A DNA stretch of 64,000 nt, from assembly GCF_000378605.1 (NCBI RefSeq), contig NZ_KB905156.1:229209-293208 (forward strand), written 5' to 3'. This DNA comes from Thioalkalivibrio sp. ALJ21. GTDB taxonomy: Bacteria > Pseudomonadota > Gammaproteobacteria > Ectothiorhodospirales > Ectothiorhodospiraceae. The position numbers and the translations under genes were made by a program. A model generated the notes under the pieces. That model did no database searches and was not told where the DNA came from. It saw nothing but the letters and a program-made list of their open reading frames with translations. Below, piece by piece: positions 9,546 through 18,097 of this stretch (the stretch's first letter is position 1; each line of letters starts with the position of its first letter).

Positions 9546-10232
9546 ATGAACCTGGCCCTGTTCGACCTCGACAATACCCTGCTCGCCGGCGACAGCGATC
9601 ACGCCTGGAATCAGTTCCTGGCCGAGGTGGGCGCCGTGCACCCCACCTGTCACGCCGAGACCAATGACCGCTTCTATCAGGAGTATGTCGCAGGGACCCT
9701 CGACATCCACGAGTTCTGCCGCTTCGCGTTCAGCCCGCTGGCCGAGCACCCGCGCGCGCAACTGGAACAATGGCGGGAGCAGTTCATCGAGACGCTGATC
9801 CGGCCGATGATCGCTCCGGGCGCCCAGCGTCTGCTGGCCCGGCATCGCGAGGCTGGTGACAAGCTGGTGATCATCACCGCGACCAACCAGTTCGTGACCC
9901 AGCCGATTGCCGACATCCTCGGCGTGGATCACCTGATCGCCACCCTGGCGGAAGAACGCGAGGACGGGGAGTTCACCGGTGAACTGACGGGCGTGCCCTG
10001 CTTTCAGGAAGGCAAGATCGAGCGCCTGCGTCAGCACCTCGCAGATCACCCGGACCCCGAGGGCACCATCACGCAGGCCAGCTTCTACAGCGACTCACGC
10101 AACGACATCCCGCTGCTGGAGCAGGTCGGCCGCCCGGTGGCCGTGGATCCCGACCCGACCCTGGCCGCGCACGCCCGGGAGCGTGGCTGGCCGGTGATCT
10201 CGCTGCGCGAGCCCGAAGGCTCGGTCAGCTGA
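9546..10232 (+). CDS. HAD-IB family phosphatase (SerB-like)
   Basis: 228-residue haloacid-dehalogenase hydrolase. Motif I is [13 protein letters not shown] at residues 5–17, with both catalytic aspartates. Motif II is the threonine in VIITATNQF near residue 110. Motif III/IV is a lysine in QEGKIERL plus [12 protein letters not shown] near residue 180. A helical cap lies between residues 20 and 100. It belongs to the IB group that includes phosphoserine phosphatase and related small-molecule phosphatases; the substrate cannot be read from sequence. A GGAG site precedes the ATG. It converges on the next gene with an 8-base overlap of coding ends. Confidence 0.85.
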   Translation: MNLALFDLDNTLLAGDSDHAWNQFLAEVGAVHPTCHAETNDRFYQEYVAGTLDIHEFCRFAFSPLAEHPRAQLEQWREQFIETLIRPMIAPGAQRLLARHREAGDKLVIITATNQFVTQPIADILGVDHLIATLAEEREDGEFTGELTGVPCFQEGKIERLRQHLADHPDPEGTITQASFYSDSRNDIPLLEQVGRPVAVDPDPTLAAHARERGWPVISLREPEGSVS

Positions 10233-10671
10233 ACAGACCGGCCATCTGCTCCAGCCGCTGACCGGCCGGGGTATCCCCCTTGCCGGCGGCCACGACCGCA
10301 TCGCGGTAGCCCGTCACCAGCTCCGGCACCACGGCCGTCACCTGCTTGCGGCGCAGACGCCCGGCGCCGGTGACCGGCCAGGTCGCGCGGAAGTCGCAGT
10401 TATCCAGCGCATCGCAGACCCACAGGCTCCACTCGTGCCGCGTCACGTCGATCTCGTGCTGGCGGATCACCAGGCGATAGACATGCTGGGCATTCATATC
10501 CGCCATGCCCACCCCGGGGCCCACGTGCTCCACCTGCAGCTCGGCGGCGATCCGGTTGATCTCCTGCTCCAGCGCGGCCAGGGCCTGATCGACCTCCGCA
10601 TTCAGCGTACCGCCGGCCTTGGCGGCGGCGACCAGGGGACGGATGGACTCGACTTCGAACTCGTGGCTCAT
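10225..10671 (-). CDS. Hypothetical protein of unknown function
   Basis: 148 residues, family not recognised. The N-terminal half is predicted helical, with an LAALEQEINRIAAELQ amphipathic stretch at about 31–46. The middle has a tryptophan/cysteine-containing segment (HEWSLWVCDALDNCDFRATW, about 79–98), and the C-terminus is helical again. There is no signal peptide or membrane segment. GGGAG upstream of the ATG and codon use like its neighbours indicate a real gene. Its coding end overlaps that of the HAD phosphatase on the other strand, and it diverges from thiD. Confidence 0.75.
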   Translation of the reverse strand: MSHEFEVESIRPLVAAAKAGGTLNAEVDQALAALEQEINRIAAELQVEHVGPGVGMADMNAQHVYRLVIRQHEIDVTRHEWSLWVCDALDNCDFRATWPVTGAGRLRRKQVTAVVPELVTGYRDAVVAAGKGDTPAGQRLEQMAGLFS

Positions 10672-10703
10672 GCTGCGTACACTCCCGGGATTCGGAACAG
10701 GAA

Positions 10704-10725
10704 CGCCCCGGGGGGTGCCGGGGCG
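10704..10725. other. GC-rich hairpin in the thiD leader
   Basis: CGCCCCGG (10704–10711) pairs perfectly with CCGGGGCG (10718–10725) over a six-base loop. It lies between the orphan gene and thiD, 31 bases before the thiD start. No T tract follows on either strand. The sequence lacks the conserved CTGAGA core of a TPP riboswitch, so thiamine control by that route is not supported. Confidence 0.4.
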
Positions 10726-10755
10726 CGCGCAACCTTAGCACGGGAGCCCCCATTC

Positions 10756-11544
10756 ATGAATCATCCCCCGATCGCGCTGACCATTGCCGGCTCCGACCCC
10801 GGCGGCGGTGCGGGTCTGCAGGCCGACCTGACCACCTTCACCCGCCTCGGCGTACACGGGGCCACGGCGGTGACCGCGATCACCGTGCAGGACACCCGCA
10901 ACGTGGTGGATTTCACCGTGCTGCCGCCGGAGCAGCTGCGCGCCCAAATCGAGGTCACCCTGGCCGATCTCGAGGTCGCGGCGATCAAGATCGGCATGCT
11001 CGGCTCGGTGGAGAACGTCACCGTCGTCTCCGCACTGCTCGGCGCACACCCGCACATCCCGGTGGTACTGGACCCGGTAATGGTCGCCGGCGGCGGCGGC
11101 GCGCTGGCGACCGAGGCGGTCGTCGACGCCACGCGCGAGGCCCTGCTGCCGCGGGCCACGCTGATCACCCCGAACGGACCCGAGGCCGCCCGCCTGGCCC
11201 GCCGCGAGGACCCCGCGCAGTGGGGCCACCAGCTGCGCCAACTGGGCGCGCGCAACGTGCTGGTCACCGGCGGGCACGAGGGCACCGAACAAGACCCGAT
11301 CATCAATCGCCTCTACCGCGAGGACGACCACGTGCGCCCGTTCGAGCTGCCACGCCACCCGGCCGGCTTCCACGGCTCCGGCTGCACCCTGGCCGCGGCG
11401 ATCGCCGCCTTCCTCGCCCGTGGCCGCGATATCGAGCCAGCCGTAATCGAGGCCCAGGCCCTCATGAACGATGCCATCGCCCGTGGCTACGCCCCCGGTC
11501 ACGGCCAGCACATCCCCAACCGCCTGTGCCCGCATGACGACTGA
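10756..11544 (+). CDS. thiD: Hydroxymethylpyrimidine/phosphomethylpyrimidine kinase
   Basis: Phosphorylates HMP and HMP-phosphate to make the pyrimidine half of thiamine. The 262-residue ribokinase-fold protein starts with LTIAGSDPGGGAGLQADL, which binds the substrate pyrimidine. It ends with the catalytic anion-hole segment GFHGSGCTLAAAI near residue 213. KIGMLGS and LDPVMVAGGGG are further family landmarks. The ATG at 10756 has GGGAG ten bases upstream; the open frame before it is unrelated. The downstream thiE starts inside the last codons (11-base overlap), giving a two-gene thiamine unit. Confidence 0.95.
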   Translation: MNHPPIALTIAGSDPGGGAGLQADLTTFTRLGVHGATAVTAITVQDTRNVVDFTVLPPEQLRAQIEVTLADLEVAAIKIGMLGSVENVTVVSALLGAHPHIPVVLDPVMVAGGGGALATEAVVDATREALLPRATLITPNGPEAARLARREDPAQWGHQLRQLGARNVLVTGGHEGTEQDPIINRLYREDDHVRPFELPRHPAGFHGSGCTLAAAIAAFLARGRDIEPAVIEAQALMNDAIARGYAPGHGQHIPNRLCPHDD

Positions 11545-12178
11545 CAGCCGAGCGCCCCTGCGCGGGCTTTACTTCATCACCCCTGCGGTACCGGAGGGCG
11601 CGGACCCGCGCGCGACCAACCTCGCCCATGCCGAGGCCGCGCTGCGCGGCGGCGCCAGCCTGATCCAGTTCCGCGACAAGCAACTCGCAGGCGACGCGCG
11701 CGAGGCGATCGCCCGCGAGCTGGTCGCCCTTGCCCACACGCACGGTGCGCGCTGCATCATCAACGACGATACCGAGCTGGCCGCGCGCACCCAGGCCGAT
11801 GGCGTGCATCTGGGTCGCGACGACCCGGACCCGGCCGCAGCCCGCGCGCTCCTGGGGCCGGACGCGGTCATCGGGGTCTCCTGTTACAACGAACTGGCGC
11901 GCGCCGAAGCCGCCGCCCGGGCCGGCGCCAGCTATGTCGCCTTCGGCACCATGTTCGCCTCCCCGACCAAGCCGCTGGCCGCCTATGCCGGGCCGGAGCT
12001 GATCCGCCAGGCACGCGCGGCCCTGGACCTGCCGATCTGCGGCATCGGCGGCATCACCCCGGACAACGCGGCGGAGGTGGTCGCGGCCGGGGCGGATCTG
12101 GTCGCCGTGATCCAGGGCATCAGCGCCGCGCCCGACCCGGAGGCCGCCGCACGGCGCATCAGCACACTGTTCGACTGA
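11534..12178 (+). CDS. thiE: Thiamine-phosphate synthase
   Basis: Joins HMP-pyrophosphate (from ThiD) with the thiazole phosphate to give thiamine phosphate. The 214-residue TIM barrel carries the family motifs GASLIQFRDKQL (diphosphate and Mg binding), CIINDDTELA, GVHLGRDD, GASYVAFGTMFASPTKP and ICGIGGITPDNA. The ATG at 11534 overlaps the end of thiD by 11 bases, so the two are translationally coupled. No other thiamine gene is visible in the window. Confidence 0.95.
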   Translation: MTTDSRAPLRGLYFITPAVPEGADPRATNLAHAEAALRGGASLIQFRDKQLAGDAREAIARELVALAHTHGARCIINDDTELAARTQADGVHLGRDDPDPAAARALLGPDAVIGVSCYNELARAEAAARAGASYVAFGTMFASPTKPLAAYAGPELIRQARAALDLPICGIGGITPDNAAEVVAAGADLVAVIQGISAAPDPEAAARRISTLFD

Positions 12179-12253
12179 CCACTTTGCACCGCCCGGCGGC
12201 CGCCGCTATGGTTGCCAGGCCTACCGATTCCATTGAACTACAGGGACACCGTC

Positions 12254-13531
12254 ATGCAGGAAACCGAGCGTCTGTTCGAGGCCGCCAAGCAGCACATCCC
12301 CGGGGGCGTGAACTCCCCGGTCCGCGCATTCAAGGGCGTGGGCGGCACCCCGATCTTCATGGACCGCGCCAACGGCGCCTACATGTGGGACGCCGACGGC
12401 CAGCGCTACATCGACTACATCGGCTCCTGGGGCCCGATGGTCGCCGGCCACGCCCACCCCGAGGTGATCGAGGCGGTGCGCGAGGCCTGCAACAACGGCC
12501 TGTCCTTCGGCTGCCCGACGCGGCTGGAAAACGACATGGCCGCGAAGGTCTGCGAACTGGTGCCGTCGATGGACCTGGTGCGCATGACCAACTCGGGCTC
12601 CGAGGCGACCATGAGCGCGATCCGGCTGGCACGCGGCTACACCGGGCGCGACCGCATCGTGAAGTTCGAGGGCAACTACCACGGCCATGGCGACTCGCTG
12701 CTGGTGAAGGCCGGCTCCGGTGCCCTGACCCTCGGCCAGCCGAGCTCCCCCGGCGTGCCGAAGGAACTGGCCGCCCTGACCAGCACCCTCACCTACAACG
12801 ACCCGGACGGCGTGCGTGCCTTCTTTGCGGAGAAGGGCGACGAGGTCGCCTGCATCATCGTCGAGCCGATCGCCGGCAACATGAACTGCATCCCGCCGGA
12901 ACCGGGCTTCCTGGAGACCCTGCGCGAGGTCTGCGACCAGCACGGCGCGGTGCTGATCTTCGACGAGGTGATGACCGGCTTCCGCGTCTCGAAGAACTGT
13001 GCACAGGGCTATCTTGGCGTCACCCCGGACCTGACCACGCTGGGCAAGATCATCGGCGGCGGCATGCCGGTGGGGGCCTTCGGCGGCAAGCGCGCGATCA
13101 TGGAACACCTCTCGCCGCTGGGCCCGGTCTACCAGGCCGGCACCCTGTCCGGGAACCCGATCGCGATGACCGCCGGGCTCAAGACCCTGGAGATCCTGTC
13201 CCGTCCGGGCTTCCACGACGAACTGGAGCAGCGCACCAAGAAGGTCGTCGCGGGCTTCGAGGACGCCGCGCGCGAGGCCGGGGTCGCCCTGACCACCAAC
13301 CAGGTGCCGGGCATGTTCGGGCTATTTTTCTCGGACCGGAAGATCACCGACTTCGCCGGGGCCACCGCCTGCGACACCGCCGCCTTCGGCCGCTTCTTCC
13401 ACGCGATGCTGGGCGAGGGCATCTACCTGGCCCCTAGCGCCTTCGAGGCCGGCTTCATGTCCAACGCCCACTCGGACGCGGACCTCGATGCCACCATAGA
13501 GGCCGCCCGCAAGTGCTTCAAGGCGCTCTGA
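12254..13531 (+). CDS. hemL: Glutamate-1-semialdehyde 2,1-aminomutase
   Basis: PLP enzyme that converts glutamate-1-semialdehyde to 5-aminolevulinate, the step after HemA in tetrapyrrole synthesis. The 425-residue protein has the class III aminotransferase features: [15 protein letters not shown] for phosphate binding, FDEVMTGFR, and the PLP lysine Lys265 in [26 protein letters not shown] at the N-terminus is HemL-specific. The start at 12254 is supported by AGGGA ten bases upstream. It follows thiE by 75 bases on the same strand. Confidence 0.97.
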   Translation: MQETERLFEAAKQHIPGGVNSPVRAFKGVGGTPIFMDRANGAYMWDADGQRYIDYIGSWGPMVAGHAHPEVIEAVREACNNGLSFGCPTRLENDMAAKVCELVPSMDLVRMTNSGSEATMSAIRLARGYTGRDRIVKFEGNYHGHGDSLLVKAGSGALTLGQPSSPGVPKELAALTSTLTYNDPDGVRAFFAEKGDEVACIIVEPIAGNMNCIPPEPGFLETLREVCDQHGAVLIFDEVMTGFRVSKNCAQGYLGVTPDLTTLGKIIGGGMPVGAFGGKRAIMEHLSPLGPVYQAGTLSGNPIAMTAGLKTLEILSRPGFHDELEQRTKKVVAGFEDAAREAGVALTTNQVPGMFGLFFSDRKITDFAGATACDTAAFGRFFHAMLGEGIYLAPSAFEAGFMSNAHSDADLDATIEAARKCFKAL

Positions 13532-13607
13532 GCGCCTGCCCCGTCTCGCCGGGCCGGCCGGCTCCATGCCCGCCGGCCCGATCCCTGCCTGACGCATCCA
13601 CCCTCTC

Positions 13608-14426
13608 ATGCTCGAGACCCTGACCCAGTCGCCGCTTGGTCTGGGCCTGCTGTTCGTGGCCCTGGGGCTGGTCGCCGGTATCCCGGCCGGGATGTTCGGC
13701 ATCGGCGGCGGGCTGATCCTGGTGCCGGTATTTGTCGCCATCTTCAGCCTGTTGGCCTTCGACTCGGCCAGCCTGGTGCAGCTCGCGGTCGGCTCCTCGC
13801 TGGGCGCGATCATCCCCACCGCGATCCTCTCCGCCCGCGCCCACCACCGCCGCGGCGGAGTAGACGGCACGGCCGTGCGGCGCCTGCTGCCGGGGATCAT
13901 CGTCGGGGCCCTGCTCGGGGCCTGGCTGGCCACGCGCATCGACTCAGACCACCTGGGGCGCATCTTCGGCGCCTTCGAGGTCGCGATCGGAATCTGGATG
14001 CTGCTCAACGTTCAGCCGCCGAAAGCGCCCGTGCCGAGGCGCAGCGTCTGGCTGGGCGGCGGCACCGTAATCGGGGCCGTCTCCTCGCTAATCGGCATCG
14101 GCGGCGGCACGCTGACCACGCCGTTCCTGGTCAGCCAGGGACTGGAACTGCGCCGGGCGATCGGCTCGGCCGCGGCCCTCGGCGTGCCGATCTCCATCGG
14201 CGCGAGCCTGGTGTTCGCCCTGCCGCAGTGGACCGATCCGGCCTACCAGGCGCCAGAATGGGCGCTGGGGTATCTCTACCTGCCGGCCATCCTCGGCGTG
14301 GTCATCGGCACAGCCATCAGCGTGCGCGCGGGCGTCTGGCTCACGCATCACCTGCCCATCGCCATCCTCCGCCGCGGCTTCGCCGGCGTCCTGATCCTCG
14401 CCGGTATCCTGATGCTCCTGCGCTAG
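13608..14426 (+). CDS. TauE/SafE-type membrane permease
   Basis: 272-residue inner-membrane protein with about eight hydrophobic segments arranged as two similar halves. Each half opens with the glycine-rich family motif: GIPAGMFGIGGGLILVP near residue 24 and SSLIGIGGGTLTTPF near residue 160. Members of the family export sulfite, sulfoacetate or other organosulfur anions; in a sulfur oxidiser an anion exporter would make sense, but the substrate here is inference. It stands alone after hemL, with no sulfur gene next to it. The gene-free repeat region begins 63 bases downstream. Confidence 0.88.
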   Translation: MLETLTQSPLGLGLLFVALGLVAGIPAGMFGIGGGLILVPVFVAIFSLLAFDSASLVQLAVGSSLGAIIPTAILSARAHHRRGGVDGTAVRRLLPGIIVGALLGAWLATRIDSDHLGRIFGAFEVAIGIWMLLNVQPPKAPVPRRSVWLGGGTVIGAVSSLIGIGGGTLTTPFLVSQGLELRRAIGSAAALGVPISIGASLVFALPQWTDPAYQAPEWALGYLYLPAILGVVIGTAISVRAGVWLTHHLPIAILRRGFAGVLILAGILMLLR

Positions 14427-14489
14427 TCCAGCTCATCGCAGCGCCCCCATGCGCGACCACGCGGCCCTGTGCCTCCGCCTGCCTTGTTG

Positions 14490-15265
14490 AGGCTGGCCTT
14501 AGCTCGGCATCCGGTGTTTACGTGCCCTCGTCCGGCCGCCTGCCAAGCGCTCACTCGCGAGCGCGCCGCGAGTTACTTCTTTGCTCGTGCAAAGAAGTAA
14601 CCAAGAAACACGCCCGGGATTCGCCCAGGAACCTTGCTCCGGGCGCGCCAGGCCGGCGGCGCTGAAACTCGCTTCGCTCAGACAGTCAGCGCCTTTTCTC
14701 CGTCCTGCCACGCCCTCCACAAGGGGCTCATATCGGGAGGGAAAGTCAAAACCGGTGGTATTCCAGCACTTCTGGCTACTCCGTACGCCGTAGGGTGCGT
14801 TGAACGCCGCGAAACGCACCGTTCCAACGCCGTGGTAACCCTGATGCGATTCGCTTCGCTCATCCGCATCCTACGATGGGATCTGGCGCCCGCTGGCGGG
14901 CGCGGCACGCCAGGGCCGAAGGCCGCGCGTGCCCAGGATGTCGGAACACCTAGCCTTCAACCATTGCCACGAACGTCTGGATCGCCGTTGTCTTGACCTT
15001 CATCCCCCCGTATGAAGCCCCTTGCGGAAGGGTCCTCGGGACGGAAGAGAGGCGCTGACTGTCTGAGCGGAGCGTAGCGCAGCGAGTTTCAGCGCCGCCG
15101 GCCCGAGGGCCCTGGAGCAAGGTTCCCGGGCGGAATCCGGGTGCCCTTCTTTGGGTACTTTCTTGGGCAAGCAAGAAAGTGCCTCGCGGCGCGCTCGCGA
15201 GTGAGCGCTTGGCAGGCGGCCGGACGAAGGCACGTAAACACCAGAGGACGAACCGGGGCCAGCCT
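14490..15265. repeat. 776-bp inverted-repeat element without coding capacity
   Basis: Two imperfect arms of roughly 290–300 bases (14490–14780 and 14963–15265) are reverse complements. The tips read AGGCTGG and the arms share GTGTTTACGTGCC, GGCCGCCTGCCAAGCGCTC, GAAACTCGC, GACAGTCAGCGCC and CAAGGGGCT. The arms themselves hold smaller palindromes, for instance TTACTTCTTTGC/GCAAAGAAGTAA at 14573–14600. The loop (14781–14962) holds another repeat and a hairpin. No transposase and no convincing gene are present; open frames inside are by-products. This fills the 14427–15277 gap, and the terminal sequences recur in the palindrome at 26748–26885. The element ends 13 bases from the stop of the following gene. 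Confidence 0.9.
14789..14875. repeat. Nested small repeat bounded by CGTAGG/CCTACG
   Basis: Lies in the loop of the 776-bp element. CGTAGG (14789–14794) can pair with CCTACG (14870–14875). Inside are two hairpins, GGTGCGTT with AACGCACC and GATGCG with CGCATC, the second enclosing CGCTTCGCT. Small GTAGGGTGCGTT-type repeats of this style are widespread in Gammaproteobacteria; that comparison is from memory. Just after it, GCGCCCGC (14886–14893) pairs with GCGGGCGC (14896–14903). Confidence 0.65.
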
Positions 15266-15277
15266 GAAAAGACGGAG

Positions 15278-16195
15278 CTACCGACGAAGACGCTCCAGGC
15301 ACTCGGGGGTGGAGACACGGGGTGTCCAGCCGAGCTGCTCGCGGGCGCGTGAGCAGTCCATCTGGAGGGCGCCGTCAAGGCCCTGGACCCATCCGGGATC
15401 GCCGGCGTGACGGGTGAGTCGCCAGGCCAGCGGGTGCAGCGCCCGGATCAGGCCCGGGGGCACCGGGATACCCCAGCGGCGTCCGTGAAGCGCCATCCGG
15501 CGCATGGACCAGACGGGCTCGGCACCGAGGTTGAAGATACCCCCCGCCTGACGTGCGACCGCTCGCACCACCGCGTCCGCGGCGTCGTCCTCCCACAGGA
15601 TCTGCACCGGCACCTCGGCGCCACCCGGATACACGCGGCTGCGCGCAACCCGGCGCAGCAGCGGGTGGGCATGCGGCCCCACGAGCGCCGGGGGCCGGAG
15701 GATGCAGGTAGTCAGATCGGGATACTGCGCGGCGACCGCCAGCAGGACCTGCTCGGTGGCGACCTTGTCCTCGGCGTACGGAAATCGTGGCCGCGCCGGG
15801 CTGCGCTCGGTCAACGGGCGCGGCGAATCCGGCCACGGACCATAGACCGCGGCGCTGGAGAGAAAGACGATCTGGCGCACACCGGCCGCGGCGGCTGCCT
15901 GAAAGACGTGGCGGCTCAGCTCGACATTCTGCGCACGCACCCAGTCGCGGTCGCAGCGCCGGCGCCCGCCCTGCCCGCCCATCAACTGGAAGGCGAGGTG
16001 TATCAGGCTGTCATGCCCGGCCAGGTGTTCCGCGCCGAGATCCGCGAGATCGGCTTGTAGAGGGGGCGTATGCGCGTTCGCCACAACCGGGCGGCGGTCG
16101 ATCGCGGTAACAGACCGGATACCCTCGGTGGCGGCCAGGGCCGGAACAAGCACCTGGCCCAGGCGCCCGGCGGCGCCGGTCACGGCGACCCGCAT
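15278..16195 (-). CDS. NAD-dependent epimerase/dehydratase family protein (extended SDR)
   Basis: 305-residue extended short-chain dehydrogenase. VTGAAGRLGQVL at residues 5–16 is the NAD(P)-binding glycine motif. LIHLAFQ and the serine of FLSSAAVYGP (near residue 113) follow. The catalytic YxxxK is PYAEDKVATEQ near residue 140. Such enzymes act on nucleotide-sugars or related substrates; the short C-terminal domain gives no clear specificity. It lies six bases after the oxidoreductase gene upstream and is probably co-transcribed with it. Its stop codon is 13 bases from the edge of the inverted-repeat element, which may act as its transcription end. Confidence 0.82.
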   Translation of the reverse strand: MRVAVTGAAGRLGQVLVPALAATEGIRSVTAIDRRPVVANAHTPPLQADLADLGAEHLAGHDSLIHLAFQLMGGQGGRRRCDRDWVRAQNVELSRHVFQAAAAAGVRQIVFLSSAAVYGPWPDSPRPLTERSPARPRFPYAEDKVATEQVLLAVAAQYPDLTTCILRPPALVGPHAHPLLRRVARSRVYPGGAEVPVQILWEDDAADAVVRAVARQAGGIFNLGAEPVWSMRRMALHGRRWGIPVPPGLIRALHPLAWRLTRHAGDPGWVQGLDGALQMDCSRAREQLGWTPRVSTPECLERLRR

Positions 16196-16201
16196 GGACG
16201 G

Positions 16202-17299
16202 CTATCCAGCCGTGCCGGTGGCGCCCGGGGCGCGTTCGGCAAAGGCCGGCATGACCTCCTCGGCAAAGCAGTCCATGGACTCCAGCGCGAGTTCGTGGGG
16301 CACGGCCCCGGCCCCGAAGGCCAGCAGGACCTGGTCGACCCCGGCCTCGCGCAGCCCCTCGATGCGCTCGCGACACTCGGCGGGCGTGCCAACCAGCGTC
16401 ATGCCCAGCATGTCGAGGATCTTCAGGTTGATCCCGGCCTTGACCAGGTGGCGGAAGCGGCCGAGCGAACGATAGTAGTCGTAGCCCTCGATCAGCCGCT
16501 CCAGCACCGGCAGGGTCTGCTGGAACATGTGACGGTAGAACCACTCGAACGCCGGCTTGGCCTCGCGGCGGGCGCGCTTGCCATCCGGCAGGCACAGCAC
16601 CCCGAGGGTCATCCCGACGCGCGGCGGGTGGGCGATATCGGTACGCGATGCGTCCCAGGCTTCGTGGTACAGACGGATGTCCTCGCGGATCATCTGCCAG
16701 GGCTTGAACGGGCCCGCTAGCGCGCCAATGCCCTGCTCGGCCGCCCAGGTGAAGGACTCCGGGCTGACTGCGGCGGTCCAGATCGGCGGGTGCGGGGCCT
16801 GCACCGGGCGCGGCATCACGGGCACGTCGTCCAGGTGATGGAACGGGCCGTCCTGGGAGATCCGGCCAGTGGCGAAGGCCTGGCGCAGCGCATCCAGTCC
16901 GGCATCGACCCGCGCGCGGGACTCGCTCATCTCGGCGCCGAATGTGGCATATTCGCGCGGCGAGAAGCCGCGCCCGATGCCCAGGTCCAGACGCCCGCCC
17001 GAGAGCTGGTCGAGCATGCCGACCCGCTGTGCGACCCGCAGCGGGTGGTGGTAGGGCAGCGGGACCACGCCGAGGCCCAGACGCAGGCGTTCGGTGCGCT
17101 GGCTGGCCGCGGCCAGGACCAGATCTGGGGCGGTGCTGTGGGAGAATTCCGGCATCAGGTGGTGTTCCACCAGCCAGGCGGTGCCGTAGCCGAGACGATC
17201 GGCCCGCTCCCACAGGGCCAGGGTCCGGTCGATCACCTCGGTCTCGGAGGTCTGCAGAAACTCCGGCACCGAGAGTTCATGAAAGAGGTCGAAGCGCAT
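16202..17299 (-). CDS. LLM class flavin-dependent oxidoreductase (luciferase-like)
   Basis: 365-residue TIM-barrel flavin monooxygenase of the bacterial-luciferase group. The N-terminal MRFDLFHELSVP, then AWLVEHHLMPEFSHSTAPDL, LRLGLGVVPLPYHHPLRVA and LSGGRLDLGIGRGFSPREY, are family landmarks. FMN or F420 use cannot be decided. The ATG at 17299 was preferred over an in-frame codon at 17335 because family similarity starts there. It precedes the SDR gene by six bases, so the two likely form an operon; together they suggest oxidation and reduction of a shared small molecule, which is inference. Confidence 0.88.
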   Translation of the reverse strand: MRFDLFHELSVPEFLQTSETEVIDRTLALWERADRLGYGTAWLVEHHLMPEFSHSTAPDLVLAAASQRTERLRLGLGVVPLPYHHPLRVAQRVGMLDQLSGGRLDLGIGRGFSPREYATFGAEMSESRARVDAGLDALRQAFATGRISQDGPFHHLDDVPVMPRPVQAPHPPIWTAAVSPESFTWAAEQGIGALAGPFKPWQMIREDIRLYHEAWDASRTDIAHPPRVGMTLGVLCLPDGKRARREAKPAFEWFYRHMFQQTLPVLERLIEGYDYYRSLGRFRHLVKAGINLKILDMLGMTLVGTPAECRERIEGLREAGVDQVLLAFGAGAVPHELALESMDCFAEEVMPAFAERAPGATGTAG

Positions 17300-17374
17300 G
17301 GCGCCAACTGTGCCGCGCGCGCGTTGGGGATACAAGCAAACCCGTCAGGCTGCGGTTGAACGAGGGAGACGCGG

Positions 17375-18016
17375 ATGCCGAAGGATCAACAAGCGCTGGA
17401 GCTTCTGGCTGCCGGGGTCGCGGCCCCCGGAGAGCCCTGGTGGGAGGCCTTCTTCCCGGACGACCTCCCAACCGACTGGCAGCTGGAGTACTACACCCAC
17501 TACCACAGCCGTCTGTTGCTGCCCGCCACTGCCTGGGCGGCACCGGGTGAAGGCCCGTTCGGGCCATGGGCCGAGGCAGTCCCCGCCAAGCTGCAGCTGA
17601 CACTGGAGTGGCCCGGGGACTTGGCGCCGGAAGCAGGCGTGGCCGCCCTGGCCCGAATCGAGAACGAGCTGGGCGGCACGCTGCAGGGTGTCGCCCTCGG
17701 CGTCATGGGTGCCGAGAATGCCGCCGCCGTGGAGGCGGCGCTCAAGGGCAGCCACGTGAAAACCGCCTTGCTGGCCGGACCCGCCGAGGCTCACAAACTG
17801 CCGGGCACCCGCGAGGCCCTGTGGTATCCGGGCCGAGACGGCGCCGGCCTGTGGCAGATCGAACCGGAGACGGACCTGGACCCGATGGGATGGCGCGCCC
17901 TGGTGGAGGCCCTGACCGCGGCCGGCGGCCAGGGCCCGACGCCCGTGTTCCTGAGAGCGAGACCGGATCGACTTTCCGAGTTTCGCACCATCTCCCAGTT
18001 GCTGGGGGTGGGATGA
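17375..18016 (+). CDS. Hypothetical protein with a DUF72-like segment
   Basis: 213 residues. The N-terminal segment PWWEAFFPDDLPTDWQLEYY followed by THYHSRLLLPATAW (about residues 22–55) recalls the FYP.DLP..W.L.YYA..F signature of DUF72 (YecE-like) TIM barrels, but the protein is shorter than those and the rest is not clearly recognisable. The N-terminal glycine/tryptophan start of true DUF72 proteins is missing, so this may be a divergent or cut-down relative. GGGAG ten bases before the ATG and normal codon use support expression. It lies 81 bases upstream of mlaF on the same strand but separated by a palindrome. Confidence 0.7.
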   Translation: MPKDQQALELLAAGVAAPGEPWWEAFFPDDLPTDWQLEYYTHYHSRLLLPATAWAAPGEGPFGPWAEAVPAKLQLTLEWPGDLAPEAGVAALARIENELGGTLQGVALGVMGAENAAAVEAALKGSHVKTALLAGPAEAHKLPGTREALWYPGRDGAGLWQIEPETDLDPMGWRALVEALTAAGGQGPTPVFLRARPDRLSEFRTISQLLGVG

Positions 18017-18024
18017 ACTACCCC

Positions 18025-18036
18025 CAAACCGGTTTG
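18025..18036. promoter_or_regulatory. Perfect 12-bp palindrome upstream of the mla operon
   Basis: CAAACCGGTTTG is a perfect dyad just after the hypothetical gene's stop and 62 bases before the mlaF start. It could be an operator or part of a promoter; no good sigma70 hexamers were found around it. Confidence 0.3.
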
Positions 18037-18097
18037 ACCGGGCATCGGTCCCGCGCCAGACTCCCGAGTCCCATAGGCCGTACGGCAAGAGGTGCCC

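Noticed and set aside
10681-10755. A TPP riboswitch ahead of thiD
   Set aside because: There is a GC-rich hairpin, but the conserved CTGAGA core and second thi-box segment are absent.
14490-15265. An insertion sequence
   Set aside because: Long inverted repeats are present but there is no transposase frame or remnant and no clear target duplication.
14499-15378. Several open frames of 60–145 codons in the 776-bp element
   Set aside because: They exist on both strands because the element is an inverted repeat, share the same low-complexity peptides, lack ribosome-binding sites and match no family.
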